A DNA stretch of 63,619 nucleotides from Acidobacteriota bacterium (GTDB taxonomy: Bacteria; Acidobacteriota; Thermoanaerobaculia; Gp7-AA8), in the NCBI GenBank assembly GCA_021781455.1, contig JAJXWV010000070.1, positions 1-63,619 of the forward strand, in the 5' to 3' direction. This document shows, piece by piece, positions 8,922-17,439 of this stretch. Position numbers and translations under genes: made by a program. Each line of letters begins with the position of its first letter. Positions within the stretch are counted from its first letter, which is position 1. The notes below the pieces were generated by a model, which searched no databases, was not told the origin of the DNA, and saw only the letters and a program-made list of their open reading frames with translations.

Positions 8922-10355
8922 TTGCCCGGAACCGTCGAACCGCGCCTGTCCCGCGGTCTAAGAGATCTCCTCCCCGACCAGATGCTGGCCCGCCAGGCGA
9001 TGATCGATACGATCCGCCGGGTCTACGAGTTGTACGGATTCGTACCGCTGAGCACGCCGGCCATCGAGTTTCTCGACGTCCTCTCCGGCAGCGCCGGACA
9101 GGAAGCGCAGCAATCGATCTTCCGGGTCAGCAACCCGGAGAACGAGGCGCTCGGGCTGCGCTTCGACCTGACCGTTCCGCTGGCGCGAGTCATCGCCCAG
9201 TACGCCGAGCTGCCGCGTCCCTTCCGCCGCTACCAGGTCTCCCCGGTGTGGCGCGCCGACAAGCCCGACAAGGGGCGATTCCGCGAGTTCGCGCAGTTCG
9301 ACCTCGACTCGGTCGGCACGGTCTCTGAGATCGCCGACACCGAGATCCTGGCCGGGATGTGCGACACGCTCGCGGCGCTGAACGTCGGCCCTCATCTGGT
9401 GCGCTTCTCCAGCCGGGCCGTGCTGAACCTGCTGCTCGACTTCGCCTCGGTCCCACATAGTCAATGTGTTGACGTTTTCCGCGTTCTGGACAAGCTCGAC
9501 AAGGTGGGGCTGGACAAGGTCTCGCTCGAGCTGATGGACGGCTACAAGGACGAATCGGGTGACACCATCCGCGGCATCGGACTGACGCGCGATCAGGTCG
9601 ACCGCATCGTCCGCTTCCTCAACGTGAAGGCGGAAAGACGCCGCGACGTGGTCGCGCAAGTCCGCGAGCTGTTCGCGAACGTGCCCAATGCACCGGCTCA
9701 GATCGACGCCATCCAGCGCATCTCCGATCACCTCTATGCGCTCGGCTACGGCGACGATCGAGTCTCGCTCGATCTTTCCATCGCCCGCGGCCTCGCCTAC
9801 TACACCGGCCCGGTCTTCGAAGCCATCCTCCTCGACGCGCCGCAGTTCGGATCCGTCTTCGGCGGCGGCCGCTACGACAGCCTCGTCCAGCGCTTTCTCG
9901 GAGAGGCGATCCCCGCGGTCGGTGCCTCGATCGGCGTCGATCGCCTTCTGGCCGCCCTCGCGCACCTCGGCAGAATCGGCAAGCAGAAGGCGACCGCCCG
10001 CGTCCTCATCACAAACATGGACGCCAACCTGACGGATGATTACCTGGCCATGACCTGGGAACTGCGCCGTGCCGGAGTGCCGACCGAGCTGTACGTTGGG
10101 ACCGCAAAGGGCCCCGGCAAGCAGCTGCGGTACGCCGATCAGTACGACATCCCGCTGGCGATCCTCTACGGCACCAACGAAAAGCAGCAGGGCATCGTGA
10201 CGATCAAGGACATGGCCGTCGGCCGCGAGAAGGCCAAGAACGTCGGCGACCGCAGCGAATGGCTGGCGGCGCGCTCCGGCCAGGTGAGCGCCCCGCGCGC
10301 CGAGCTGGTCGCGACCGTGAAGCGGCTGCTCGACGAACTGGATCGCGGGATATGA
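8922..10355 (+). CDS. hisS: Histidyl-tRNA synthetase
   Basis: 477 aa, longer than the ~420-aa E. coli type. Class II core: motif 1 region at about residues 20-50, motif 2 FRRYQVSPVWRADKPDKGRF (about 97-116) followed by EFAQFDLDSVG, the HisRS signature RGLAYYTG (about 290) and motif 3 with FGGGRYDSLVQRF (about 312-324). A C-terminal anticodon-binding domain follows (about 355-450). The motif-2 wording GRFREFAQFD resembles the alphaproteobacterial HisRS group (GRFRQFMQFD) rather than the E. coli form (RYRQFHQ). That group charges tRNA-His without G-1:C73, matching the tRNA gene 113 bp upstream. The start is at 8922 (ATTTTGCCC region, TTG codon). Confidence 0.93.
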   Translation: MPGTVEPRLSRGLRDLLPDQMLARQAMIDTIRRVYELYGFVPLSTPAIEFLDVLSGSAGQEAQQSIFRVSNPENEALGLRFDLTVPLARVIAQYAELPRPFRRYQVSPVWRADKPDKGRFREFAQFDLDSVGTVSEIADTEILAGMCDTLAALNVGPHLVRFSSRAVLNLLLDFASVPHSQCVDVFRVLDKLDKVGLDKVSLELMDGYKDESGDTIRGIGLTRDQVDRIVRFLNVKAERRRDVVAQVRELFANVPNAPAQIDAIQRISDHLYALGYGDDRVSLDLSIARGLAYYTGPVFEAILLDAPQFGSVFGGGRYDSLVQRFLGEAIPAVGASIGVDRLLAALAHLGRIGKQKATARVLITNMDANLTDDYLAMTWELRRAGVPTELYVGTAKGPGKQLRYADQYDIPLAILYGTNEKQQGIVTIKDMAVGREKAKNVGDRSEWLAARSGQVSAPRAELVATVKRLLDELDRGI

Positions 10356-10398
10356 GCTCCTCTGAAGCTGTGGTGAATTCGTTCTTAGCGGAGAATCG

Positions 10399-12150
10399 AT
10401 GAGTATGACCGAGGAGAGACCGGCTGTGATGGAAGCGAAGCAGAGGCCGGTCATCCTGAATGGCGACTCACTCACCATCGACCAGCTCGTGGCCGTGACC
10501 CGCCACGCCGCTCCGGTCGAGTGCGATCCGCGCACCGACGCGCGCGTGCTGGCCAGCGAACAGCTGATCGCCCGCATCGTCGAGAAGTACTTCCGGGACT
10601 GGAAAAGCGGCGACCACACGGCCACCGAGTACGGCGTCACCACCGGCTTCGGCGAGTTCAAGGACAAGACCATCGCTCCGGGCGACCTGCAGCAGCTGCA
10701 GCGCAACCTCCTGCTGTCGCACTCCGTCGGCGTCGGCGAGAACACCGATCCCGACGATCTGAGCAACTACTTTCCACCGGAGGTCGTGCGGGGTGCGCTC
10801 GTCACCCGTCTGAACGCCTTTCTCAAGGGGCACTCGGGAGTCCGCAGCGTACTGGTGAAGATCGTCCAGGCGCTGCTGAACGAGCGCGTGATTCCGCTCG
10901 TCCCGCTCCGTGGCTCAGTCGGCGCCAGCGGCGATCTCTGCCCGCTCTCGCACCTCTTCTCCGTCCTTCTCGGCGCCGGCCGTTTCTACATCGCCGGCGA
11001 CGACCGGCTGCGCGATGCGCACGAGCTCCCCGCGATTCTCGGCTTCCCGCGCGAGGAGATGCTGCCGACGTTCAAGGAAGGGCTGGCGCTGGTCAACGGC
11101 GCGAACTTCTCCTCGGCCATGCTCGCGCTGGCGGTCCACGACGCCGAGCGGCTGGCAACAGCCGCCGACCAGAACGCCGCCCTCGCGCTCGAAGCGGTGG
11201 CCGGCTGCACGCGGGCGCTCGACCCGAAAGTGCATCAGGCTCGCGGACAGCTGGGCCAGATCGAGAGCGCGCGGCGCATTCGCGAGCTCGTGACCGGAAG
11301 CAAGCTCGTGGAACGCGCCGGTGCCGTTCAGGATGCCTATTCATTGCGCTGCGCGCCGCAGGTCCACGGCGCCGTGCTCGACGCCATCGCCTATGCGCGC
11401 GGCGTCGCCGAGCGCGAGCTCAACGCCGCCACCGACAATCCGCTCTTCTTTCCCGATGGCAGCGAGCCCTTCGACGCGCAGTTCAGCGCCAACTGGCCGG
11501 AGTGGTATCGCGGCGATCACCGCCTGGCCTACTCCGCCGGCAACTTCCACGGAGAGCCGCTGGCCATCGCTGCCGACCTGCTGGCCATCGCCGTGGCAGA
11601 GCTGGCCAGCATCGCCGAACGGCGCACGCAGCTCATGCTCGACCGCGACCAGAACCGCGGCCTGCCGCCGAACCTGACTACGCGCCCCGGCGTCAACTCG
11701 GGACTGATGATCGCGCAGTACACCGCCGCGTCGATCGTCTCGGAGAACAAGGTCCTGGCCCATCCGGCGTCCGTCGATTCCATTCCGACCGGTGCCAATA
11801 CCGAGGACCACGTGCCGATGTCGACGTACGCGGGACGGAAGCTGCGCACCGTGATCGGCAACGTGCAGGCGGTGCTCTCGATCGAGAGGCTGGTCGCCTC
11901 GCAGGCCATCGAATGGCGCGTGGCGATCATCGAAGGCGCGGGGACGGCGAAGACGATGGAAGAGGCCGACGCCCAGGCGCACGCATTCGAAGAGATCGTG
12001 GCCGGCCGCGCACCTCACATTGCCGGCTACCTCGGACAGGGCACGCGCGCGTCGTACCTCGAGGTCCGCACCGCCACGGAGCCGGTGCTGTTCGACCGCC
12101 CGCTGCACGACGACATCCGGCGCCTGCGCGCAGCGACGTTCGGCGGCTGA
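10399..12150 (+). CDS. hutH: Histidine ammonia-lyase family enzyme
   Basis: 583 aa; a member of the MIO-containing aromatic amino-acid ammonia-lyase family. It shows the YGVTTGFG motif (about residues 78-85), the Ala176-Ser177-Gly178 triad in GSVGASGDLCPLSHL that cyclises to the MIO cofactor, FHGEPLAIA, and NTEDHVPM near residue 475. The Glu in that last motif (NxED) favours histidine over phenylalanine/tyrosine lyase. It is about 70 residues longer than classic HutH (~510), so substrate is inferred. The other hut genes are absent here. It sits 43 bp after hisS on the same strand and may be co-transcribed. Confidence 0.85.
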   Translation: MSMTEERPAVMEAKQRPVILNGDSLTIDQLVAVTRHAAPVECDPRTDARVLASEQLIARIVEKYFRDWKSGDHTATEYGVTTGFGEFKDKTIAPGDLQQLQRNLLLSHSVGVGENTDPDDLSNYFPPEVVRGALVTRLNAFLKGHSGVRSVLVKIVQALLNERVIPLVPLRGSVGASGDLCPLSHLFSVLLGAGRFYIAGDDRLRDAHELPAILGFPREEMLPTFKEGLALVNGANFSSAMLALAVHDAERLATAADQNAALALEAVAGCTRALDPKVHQARGQLGQIESARRIRELVTGSKLVERAGAVQDAYSLRCAPQVHGAVLDAIAYARGVAERELNAATDNPLFFPDGSEPFDAQFSANWPEWYRGDHRLAYSAGNFHGEPLAIAADLLAIAVAELASIAERRTQLMLDRDQNRGLPPNLTTRPGVNSGLMIAQYTAASIVSENKVLAHPASVDSIPTGANTEDHVPMSTYAGRKLRTVIGNVQAVLSIERLVASQAIEWRVAIIEGAGTAKTMEEADAQAHAFEEIVAGRAPHIAGYLGQGTRASYLEVRTATEPVLFDRPLHDDIRRLRAATFGG

Positions 12151-12153
12151 CAT

Positions 12154-12757
12154 GGAGTGCGGGCGTCCCGCCCGCACCGATCGGGCGTCCCGCCCGATCG
12201 TCTCAGCAGAGCGGCGGTCAAATTCCGTTCGAACGAATTTGCTCTTACCGCCGGCCGAGACGGCCGCCGGAGTGCGGGCGTCCCGCCCGCACCGATCGGG
12301 CGTCCCGCCCGATCGTCTCAGCAGAGCGGCGGTCAAATTCCGTTCGAATGAATTCGCTCTTACCGCCGGCCGAGACCGCCGCCGGAGTGCGGGCGTCCCG
12401 CCCGCACCGATCGGGCGTCCCGCCCGATCGTCTCAGCAGAGCGGCGGTCAAATTCCGTTCGAACGAACTCGCTCTTACCGCCGGCCGAGACGGCCGCCGG
12501 AGTGCGGGCGTCCCGCCCGCACCGATCGGGCGTCCCGCCCGATCGTCTCAGCAGAGCGGCGGTCAAATTCCGTTCGAATGAATTCGCTCTTACCGCCGGC
12601 CGAGACGGCCGCCGGAGTGCGGGCGTCCCGCCCGCACCGATCGGGCGTCCCGCCCGATCGTCTCAGCAGAGCGGCGGTCAAATTCCGTTCGAACGAATTC
12701 GCTCTTACCGCCGGCCGAGACGGCCGGCGGATGCGGGCGGGACGCCCGCACTCCTAC
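12154..12757. repeat. Five 115-bp tandem units of double palindromes
   Basis: Units begin at 12154, 12269, 12384, 12499 and 12614 with an exact 115-bp period and only a few substitutions. Each unit begins GGAGTGCGGGCG and contains two adjacent hairpins with 9-bp stems and TCC loops (GTGCGGGCG/CGCCCGCAC and GATCGGGCG/CGCCCGATC). A third palindrome, GCCGGCCGAGACGGCC, follows at the end. A last, inverted half unit (12731-12757) runs up to the stop codon of the convergent DUF5916 gene. The array therefore fills the whole gap between two convergent genes. Related single elements occur at 32982 and 41804. There are no spacers, so this is not CRISPR. Confidence 0.95.
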
Positions 12758-14994
12758 CGCTGGAACGCGTAGCTGACCTTGAGGAAGAACTCCCGGGAGC
12801 TCGGCTCGAGATTCCCCTGGTCGAGCGTCGCCTGGCGAAGATCCCCGACTCCGACGTACATCAGCGTCTGCCAGTTGATCTTGTAGGCCAGGAGCAGCTG
12901 CGTGGCCAGCGAGCCGTCGATGTGGTCGACCGCGTCGATATACAGGGCCTGATCGTTGTTCGTCCGCTGGTTCTGCACGATGGCTCGAACGAACATCCGG
13001 CTGTTGAACGTGTACGTCGCCTTGATGCGCTCGATCTGCGAGGTGAACAGCCTGTCCGACGCTCCGTTCGGGTTCTCGTTCAGCCAGCGCACGCCGTTCG
13101 TCAGCGCGAGCTCCAGGTGATCGGTCGGACGAAGCGTCGCCGTCAGTGTGACCTTCGCTCCGCGGCCGAGCCGCGAGTTCGCGAAATCGACGTCCTGACC
13201 GAGCCAGCCGTCGAGCGAGACGTTCGAGATGACCCGGTTCACCGACCCTTGAACCGTGTAATAGAACTGGTGTCGCGTGAAGAGGTCGCCGCCGCTGCGC
13301 ACGCGGTCCTCCACCAGCCGGAAGCGGACGGATGAACGGTACTTCCCGTCGGCTCCCCAGCCGATCGAGGTCAGACGGTAAAGCTGCGTCCCGTCCTGCT
13401 CGGAGTCGTACTGCCCCTGCGCAAAGATCCGCACGCGGCTGAAGAACCGCTCCGTCGGCCAGAACGTGTGCCCGGCCTCGGCGAAGTTCGACCGGTATCC
13501 GACTTCCGGCACGAAGCCGTTCTCGGCGCGGAAGTCGTTCCCGTAGTCCTTGTATTCCGTGAACAAGTCGTTGGTGCGCGCCGAGTACGAGTACTGGAGG
13601 TCTCCCGCGTGGGAGGTGAGCCTGCGGCCGTCCCACTCCGACGCCAGGCCGGGCTGATTCGGCGTGCGCGTGTCGCTGATCAGCAGCTGTCCGGTCATGG
13701 TGTGGTTGCCCGACCGCCACTGAAAATCGGGACCGAGGACGCGATTGTAGGAACCGCCGCTCGATTCCTTGTCCGTGGCGAGAAGACTGACGAATGACAG
13801 GCCGAAGTCGTGGCGCACACGCCCGATGGCGTCGATCGAGGAGAAGTCCTGGTTTGCGAAATCGGATCCGGTGGGCGACGGGAGGATCACGCTTCCGCCG
13901 CCGCGGTCCTGCGCGACGAGCAGTGTGTACGCGTTCTCGCCCGCCTTTCCCGTGGTGCGCAGGCCCCAGCGCGGCGAGGTGATCGTCCTCGTGTAGGCGG
14001 CCTGGACGGGCGTCGTGAACAGCTCCACGTCCTCCAGGAAGAAGGGGCGCTTCTCGGGATAGAAGATCGCGAACCGCTCGTTGGCCGTGATGGCGGCGAC
14101 GTCGGACTCGACCTGCGAGAAGTCGGGATTGATCGTCCCGTCGAGTGCGGTGTCGGCGTTGGGCGTCCACTTCAGATCGCCGCCCAGGCCCGGCTTGACC
14201 CGCTGATTCGTGAACGGCGTACCGATCCCGTCCACGGTCTGGCCGAGCTGCCGCGCGGTCATATACGGCGCCGTGACGAGATGACCGCCGGGCGGCAGGT
14301 TTTCCAGCCCGCTCAGCTTCTCGAAATGACAGACGAAGCAGTTCCCGCCGCGCGGCAGCCGAGCCGTGAAGATCTGATACCGCCGCTCCCGCGGATAGTT
14401 GCGATAGAGGACCAACCCCCACTGCTCCGGATTCGAGCTGGAGTACCGGAGCGAGGAGAAGGGAATGCGCATCTCCAGCGACCAGCCGTGCGCGTCAATC
14501 TTCGTGGCCGAGTCCCAGAAGAAATCGGGAGAAGCATCTTCATTTCCGGACGTATCGTCGTTCACGGCGTCGTACTGCGTGCCGTGCGCGTTGACGAAGA
14601 ACTCGTAGCCGGTCTTCCCGTCGTTGCGCGTGTCGAGGATGACGCCGCCGAAGTCGTCGGCGTTGCCGTTGATCTGATCGTGATCGCCGAACATGGCCCG
14701 GATCTGCGACGGATTCGGATCGGACATGTCGATGCCGATGTAAAGGAAGTGCTCGTCGTACGTCACGTAGCCGACGGTCTTCACCTTCGGCGGCACGTTG
14801 TCACCCGGGTTGGTCTCATACCAGGTGTCGAAGCGCAGCGCGCCGGCCCAGCCCGGATCCGAGAGGTTGCCGTCGATGGTGATCGGACCGGTCGCGCGGC
14901 GGATGTGGACGGCCGGTGCCGGCTGCGGATCGGCGCCGAAGGCGACCACACAGACCATCAGCGCAGTGATGAAAACAGCCGCCCGCTTTTGCAT
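12754..14994 (-). CDS. Outer-membrane DUF5916 protein with CBM9-like domain
   Basis: 746 aa. Signal peptide at residues 1-21 (AAVFITALMVCVVAFGAD); a carbohydrate-binding family-9-like beta-sandwich (about 28-215, PITIDGNLSDPGWAGALRF); then the DUF5916 region, which is predicted to form a beta-barrel. It contains FFPEKR-like FYPEKRPFFLEDVELF and ends in an aromatic-alternating strand, VSYAFQR, typical of outer-membrane barrels. Function of the family is unknown. One oddity is a CFVCH (CxxCH) motif at about residue 216, a possible c-type haem site at the junction of the two domains. The stop codon abuts the 115-bp repeat array. Confidence 0.85.
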   Translation of the reverse strand: MQKRAAVFITALMVCVVAFGADPQPAPAVHIRRATGPITIDGNLSDPGWAGALRFDTWYETNPGDNVPPKVKTVGYVTYDEHFLYIGIDMSDPNPSQIRAMFGDHDQINGNADDFGGVILDTRNDGKTGYEFFVNAHGTQYDAVNDDTSGNEDASPDFFWDSATKIDAHGWSLEMRIPFSSLRYSSSNPEQWGLVLYRNYPRERRYQIFTARLPRGGNCFVCHFEKLSGLENLPPGGHLVTAPYMTARQLGQTVDGIGTPFTNQRVKPGLGGDLKWTPNADTALDGTINPDFSQVESDVAAITANERFAIFYPEKRPFFLEDVELFTTPVQAAYTRTITSPRWGLRTTGKAGENAYTLLVAQDRGGGSVILPSPTGSDFANQDFSSIDAIGRVRHDFGLSFVSLLATDKESSGGSYNRVLGPDFQWRSGNHTMTGQLLISDTRTPNQPGLASEWDGRRLTSHAGDLQYSYSARTNDLFTEYKDYGNDFRAENGFVPEVGYRSNFAEAGHTFWPTERFFSRVRIFAQGQYDSEQDGTQLYRLTSIGWGADGKYRSSVRFRLVEDRVRSGGDLFTRHQFYYTVQGSVNRVISNVSLDGWLGQDVDFANSRLGRGAKVTLTATLRPTDHLELALTNGVRWLNENPNGASDRLFTSQIERIKATYTFNSRMFVRAIVQNQRTNNDQALYIDAVDHIDGSLATQLLLAYKINWQTLMYVGVGDLRQATLDQGNLEPSSREFFLKVSYAFQR

Positions 14995-15363
14995 CCGCTC
15001 GTTCTACGTTCCCGCATAGCCAAAGTTTGCTGCGAGCGAGAATTTCTTCAGGGCAATGGTTGCGCGGCCGCGGTTGCCTTTGTGACAGGGAAGTGAACGA
15101 GTCCTGAGTCCTGAGTCAATGCAGCCCGAGTCGTGTTGGAACCCCGCTTCCGGGCATGGCAACTCAGTACTCAGCACTCAGTACTCAGCACTCAGTACTC
15201 AGCACTCAGTACTCAGTACTCAGCACTCAGTACTCAGCACTCAGTACTCAGCACTCGGCTTGCCGCCGGCGCCAAGCATCGGCTACGATTCGCACACCCA
15301 CCTGAACGCGTTCGCGTCGTCAGCCTTTCGTCCCTCCTGCAAACCGGCGCCACAGCGAACACG
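14995..15363. repeat. Intergenic gap with ACTCAGT heptamer array
   Basis: The gap separates divergent genes. A short left arm of CCTGAGT 7-mers (15099-15117) is followed by a much longer right arm (15164-15257) of about thirteen ACTCAGT/ACTCAGC 7-mers, alternating. It is the largest heptamer array in the window and its arms are unequal, suggesting unit gain or loss by slippage. Promoters for both flanking genes must lie beside it. Confidence 0.85.
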
Positions 15364-15885
15364 ATGAATTCAGTCATCCGAATCAGCGTCTCGATTCTCT
15401 TCCCGATAATCCTCTCCACCGCCGCCGCGGCCGCGGCCGCACCGATGGTGCGCGTCATCGGCGTGAAAGACAGCCGCACTCTGATCGTCGACCGCACCGG
15501 CGTGGCCGCCGCGATTCGCCTTGCGCAGATCGTCGTCGCTCCCGCCGAAGAAGGCGCCGCGACCGAGTACCTCCGCACTGCGCTCGTCTCGTCGTGGGTG
15601 CTCGTCGAGACCGACGCCCGCGGCGAGTCGTACGTCTACCGCTCCCCCGATGGGCTCTTCGTCAATGCGGAGCTCGCGCGACGGGCGTGGACCTCAGGGC
15701 ATACGGCGATGGTGTACCTCGGCGAAGTCGATCCAGCGCCGCAGCGAACGGCCACGCGGGCGCCGTCAAAGACGAAGGCAAAGGCGAAGACGCCGTCGAA
15801 TGTGAAGCCTCCGAAGCCGCAGCGCGCGAGGACCCAGCCTCGCGGAGCGCATCGGATTCCGCAGCTGCCGTCTTCGGGAAAGTAA
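15364..15885 (+). CDS. Secreted SNase-like (thermonuclease-fold) protein
   Basis: 173 aa from the ATG at 15364; the longer upstream frame is only translated repeat. Signal peptide at about residues 1-25 (Ala-rich). Residues 27-110 resemble a staphylococcal-nuclease OB fold: RVIGVKDSRTLIVD, AIRLAQIVVAP and a C-terminal LFVNAELARRAW helix like that of TNase homologs. The usual catalytic Asp/Arg/Glu pattern is only partly recognisable, so nuclease activity is doubtful. The tail (about 120-173) is very basic and rich in Pro/Lys/Arg, possibly nucleic-acid or cell-envelope binding. Confidence 0.6.
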   Translation: MNSVIRISVSILFPIILSTAAAAAAAPMVRVIGVKDSRTLIVDRTGVAAAIRLAQIVVAPAEEGAATEYLRTALVSSWVLVETDARGESYVYRSPDGLFVNAELARRAWTSGHTAMVYLGEVDPAPQRTATRAPSKTKAKAKTPSNVKPPKPQRARTQPRGAHRIPQLPSSGK

Positions 15886-15893
15886 TGAGCCTT

Positions 15894-15959
15894 GCCCCGC
15901 CCGGCGTTGGGTGTCGGGGGATGGCGAGAATGCCACCCGACACCCGAGTGGGCGGGGGC
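15894..15959. repeat. Inverted repeat between convergent genes
   Basis: The left arm (about 15894-15920) and right arm (15936-15959) are near-perfect reverse complements around GGGTGTCGGG/CCCGACACCC. The hairpin sits between the stop of the SNase-like gene and the stop of the YkgJ gene and could serve as a bidirectional terminator, although it has no T-run. The GGGTGTC unit recurs at 20451. Confidence 0.7.
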
Positions 15960-16228
15960 TATGCGGGCCGCGTGAGGCGCTCGAGACCGGCGAGGTACGC
16001 CAGCGCCCCGTCCGCCGACGCGCCGCACATCTCGACCGACGCGCGAAGAGACGTGCAGACAGCGGGTCGCTCGGGCCTGCCGAAGACTGCGCACAGATTT
16101 TCGGCCGTGAGGTGGATACAGCGAACTCCCGCCGGCTTGCCATTCGGCATCCCCGGAATCGGAGAAGAAATTGAAGGTGCGATGCAGCAGGCGCCACATC
16201 CGGTGCGACAGTCCATCGCTGGTGCCAA
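15959..16228 (-). CDS. YkgJ-family cysteine cluster protein
   Basis: 89 aa. It is the short zinc/iron-chelating YkgJ form with the N-terminal CRTGCGACC cluster and further Cys in GVRCIHL, NLCAVFG, PAVCTSL and EMCG. The segment SSPIPGMPNGKPAGVRC is almost word for word that of the enterobacterial family. Function in the cell is not established; the conserved Cys pattern indicates metal binding. Close to the YpfJ-like gene (30 bp apart), same strand, possibly one transcript. Confidence 0.85.
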   Translation of the reverse strand: MAPAMDCRTGCGACCIAPSISSPIPGMPNGKPAGVRCIHLTAENLCAVFGRPERPAVCTSLRASVEMCGASADGALAYLAGLERLTRPA

Positions 16229-16258
16229 CGCCGCGCTCTTCGCTGGCGATTCCGCCGG

Positions 16259-17125
16259 CTACTCCTGGACGTCCGCTCCGCTGGCGAAGGTATCGCAGTC
16301 GGAGAGGCGGCCGCTCGCGAAACCGCGCCTGAACCACGCCTGGCGCTCACGCGAGGAACCGTGCGTGAACGAGTCCGGGTTGACGCCTCGCCCCGCCATG
16401 CGCTGCAGCCGGTCGTCACCGACTGCGGATGCCGCTGCCAGTCCCGCGTCGAGGTCACCCGGCTCGAGAAGGTTTCTCTCCTGACCGGAATGGCCCCACA
16501 CGCCGGCGAGGCAGTCGGCCTGCAGCTCGAGGCGGACCGACAGCGCATTACGGTTCTGCGGATCGCTGCGTATGGCCCGTTCGACGCGGCCACTGATGCC
16601 GAGGATGTCCTGGACGTGGTGGCCGACCTCATGGGCCAGCACGTACGCCTGCGCGAACTCGCCGGGCGCGCCAAAGCGGCTCTTCAGCTCGTCGTAAAAC
16701 GAGAGGTCGATGTATACCTTCTCGTCTTCGGGGCAATAGAACGGGCCCGTCGCACTCTCGGCAAATCCGCAGGGGGACCGGTACGCGTCGCGGAAGAGCA
16801 CGAGCTTGGCGTGCGTGTATGGCCTGTTGGCCTGCTGCGGCAGCAGCGAGTCCCAGGTCGATTGCACGTCGTCGAGCACGAAGGAGACGAGCTGCACTTC
16901 GCGATGCTCCTGGGGCGACTCCGCGACCGTGCCGGACTGGCTGGCGGGCGTCGCCGTCCGCGGGCTGTTGTCGACGAGCGTGAAAAAGTTCCGGCCGAAG
17001 ATGAGGCTGAGGACGAGCAGGACCAACGCTCCGCCGATCCCGAGCGGCGCCTTGCCGAATCCGCCGCCGCTCGACCCGCGTTCGTCCTCGATGTCCGAAC
17101 TGGTTCCCCCAGGTGTCCATCGCAT
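16259..17125 (-). CDS. YpfJ-family neutral zinc metallopeptidase
   Basis: 288 aa from the ATG at 17125. A frame from 17167 exists, but MRWTPGG...SSDIEDERG matches the family N-terminus. Layout: a short cytosolic Gly-rich stretch, one membrane helix (about residues 32-50, GIGGALVLLVLSLIFG), then the extracytoplasmic peptidase domain with HEVGHHVQ (zinc-binding HExxH), ELQADCLAGVW and YCPEDEKVYIDLSFY. A membrane-anchored predicted protease whose substrates are not known. Confidence 0.88.
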   Translation of the reverse strand: MRWTPGGTSSDIEDERGSSGGGFGKAPLGIGGALVLLVLSLIFGRNFFTLVDNSPRTATPASQSGTVAESPQEHREVQLVSFVLDDVQSTWDSLLPQQANRPYTHAKLVLFRDAYRSPCGFAESATGPFYCPEDEKVYIDLSFYDELKSRFGAPGEFAQAYVLAHEVGHHVQDILGISGRVERAIRSDPQNRNALSVRLELQADCLAGVWGHSGQERNLLEPGDLDAGLAAASAVGDDRLQRMAGRGVNPDSFTHGSSRERQAWFRRGFASGRLSDCDTFASGADVQE

Positions 17126-17439
17126 GATGCTGGTATAGCACGGAGGACCAGGGGAGGGTGCGCTCAAACTTTCGCGCCGGCGGGCTGAGCTGGGTTCAAA
17201 TGGATATGGCGCTTCCGGCTACATCTACACGATGACGGCGCGTCGGCCAAAGATAGGCGATCCCACATGAGTCAGCTGAATTGTTCGAGACGTAGCGAAT
17301 GGCTCGCTTGCTTTTGTGGTCCTGAAGTAGGGCACACCTACGGTGCGCCGCGGAACCTCGGCTGCGGCGCAGCGCGGCTGCGCCCTACGGTGAACCACAG
17401 AACTCACAGAGAGCACGGAGTGCTCATCGCGCAACGCCA
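17126..17439. repeat. Gap with REP-like GTAG palindrome
   Basis: A 314-bp gap between the YpfJ start and the ftsK stop. At about 17333-17395 a GTAG-headed element (GTAGGGCACACC) faces an inverted partner ending CTGCGCCCTAC. On the minus strand this partner reads GTAG followed by GGCGCAGC/GCTGCGCC, the layout of REP elements. The rest should hold the promoter of the YpfJ gene; no ORF is convincing. Confidence 0.6.

Noticed and set aside
10521-12581. 686-aa plus-strand frame through the repeat array
   Set aside because: Out of frame with hutH, which has the MIO motif; the C-terminal repeats merely translate the 115-bp DNA units.
12154-12757. CRISPR array
   Set aside because: The repeat unit is 115 bp with no variable spacers; it is a tandem repeat.
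15164-15257. CRISPR or VNTR gene
   Set aside because: Only 7-nt units, no spacers, no coding frame kept; assigned to the heptamer class.
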